Origin: Elusimicrobia bacterium GWC2_64_44
Lineage (GTDB): Bacteria > Elusimicrobiota > Elusimicrobia > Elusimicrobiales > UBA9959
Direction of reading: 5' to 3'
Length of the DNA stretch: 59,570 nt
NCBI GenBank assembly: GCA_001799845.1
Contig: MGUG01000045.1
Span: 1 to 59,570 of the forward strand
The number at the start of each line of letters is the position of its first letter. Position 1 is the first letter of the stretch. Made by a program: the position numbers and the translations under genes. Positions 59,141-59,570 of the stretch are shown piece after piece. The notes beneath the pieces were generated by a model. It did no database searches and was not told where the DNA came from. It saw nothing but the letters and a program-made list of their open reading frames with translations.

Positions 59141-59570
59141 TCAGCAGCAGCAGGCGCACTCGCTCTTGGGCGCGCCGGCGGCCTTCTTGGCGAGCGCCGC
59201 GGCCATGTCCGTCTTTTCCCACGCGAAGCCGCTGCGGCCGAAGTGGCCGTAGGCGGCGGTCTTGCGGAAGACGGGCGCGCGCAGGTTCAGGGTCTCGATG
59301 ATGCCCTTGGGCGTCAGCTTGAACAGCGTGCGGACGATCTGCACCAGCTTCTCGTCGGCGATGCGGCCGGTGCCGTGGGTGTCCACGTAGAGGCCGACGG
59401 GCTCGGCGACGCCGATGGCGTAGGCCAGCTGCACGGTGCACTCGCGGGCGAGCTTGGCCGCCACGATGTTCTTGGCGATGTAGCGGGCCATGTAGGCCGC
59501 GGAGCGGTCCACCTTCGTCGGGTCCTTGCCGGAGAACGCGCCGCCGCCGTGCGGGGCCACGCCGCCGTAG
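59141..59570 (-). CDS. metK: S-adenosylmethionine synthetase, C-terminal part, cut by window edge
   Basis: The frame is open to the window edge. The conserved [20 protein letters not shown] ([15 protein letters not shown]) and [12 protein letters not shown] identify MetK, which makes SAM from methionine and ATP. About 142 residues are visible. The C terminus is unusual: after [21 protein letters not shown] it ends [11 protein letters not shown], with four Cys in the last six residues. That tail is not part of normal MetK. Partial gene; start lies outside. Confidence 0.93.
   Translation of the reverse strand, partial: YGGVAPHGGGAFSGKDPTKVDRSAAYMARYIAKNIVAAKLARECTVQLAYAIGVAEPVGLYVDTHGTGRIADEKLVQIVRTLFKLTPKGIIETLNLRAPVFRKTAAYGHFGRSGFAWEKTDMAAALAKKAAGAPKSECACCC

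Overview
The window is high-GC, densely packed bacterial DNA. I see no tRNA, rRNA, CRISPR array or intact transposase. The longest gene-free stretch is 219 bases (10090-10308). Gene content suggests a Gram-negative-type, probably anaerobic bacterium with an outer membrane: a PorV/UPF0164-like barrel protein, 2-oxoacid:ferredoxin oxidoreductase, prepilins and a mannose-family PTS with HprK and HPr. This mix resembles Elusimicrobiota or a neighbouring candidate phylum such as Omnitrophota. That placement is an inference from gene families only.

Region 1 (1-10100, minus strand) is one long carbon-control operon, read in the order hpf, hprK, rapZ, PTS EIIA, EIIB, a GH57 glucan enzyme, EIIC, EIID, HPr, ptsI, lepA (cut by the window edge). 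Most genes abut or overlap by 4 bases. HPr keeps both His15 and Ser46, so sugar phosphotransfer and HprK regulation are probably both active. Region 2 (10309-11780, plus) is a two-gene ABC-2 exporter.

Region 3 (11784-30708, minus) is an apparent surface-protein operon: an Rrf2-type regulator with a strong promoter and symmetrical candidate operator sites, a 4560-residue secreted protein (26 FN3-like modules, two lamin-tail-like domains, propeller segments), a second PQQ/FN3 protein ending in a type IX secretion (T9SS) type-A-like sorting domain, and a PorV/PorQ-like outer-membrane protein.

Region 4 (30712-33232, minus) is a compact five-gene peptide-modification (RiPP-like) cassette: an HPr-kinase-like protein, a PqqD-like carrier, a 47-residue precursor with three cysteines that was too short to be called automatically, an S26-like Ser/His peptidase and a radical SAM/SPASM enzyme. 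It follows directly after Region 5 (33274-37665, minus), three minor-pilin genes, one fused to large repeated beta domains.

Region 6 (37729-46650) holds a glycosyltransferase with a small exported protein, a leaderless membrane protein gene, a secreted subtilisin, a small envelope protein, an ECF sigma/anti-sigma/secreted-protein operon and a TPR-SpoIID protein. Region 7 (46720-59570) is mostly core metabolism: korAB divergent from sucCD, a CorA-like transporter, rimO, a small zincin metallopeptidase, an EamA half-transporter, a TPR protein, serS, an exported protein, a CheC-like and CheY-like pair, and the 3' part of metK.

Four palindromic elements bounded by GGGGACG/CGTCCCC (at 1150, 7607, 10166 and 52743) sit in otherwise tiny intergenic gaps. 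Their inner arms carry short tandem words and three of their loops share a GGCTAAA word. They look like a dispersed REPIN or MITE-like family.
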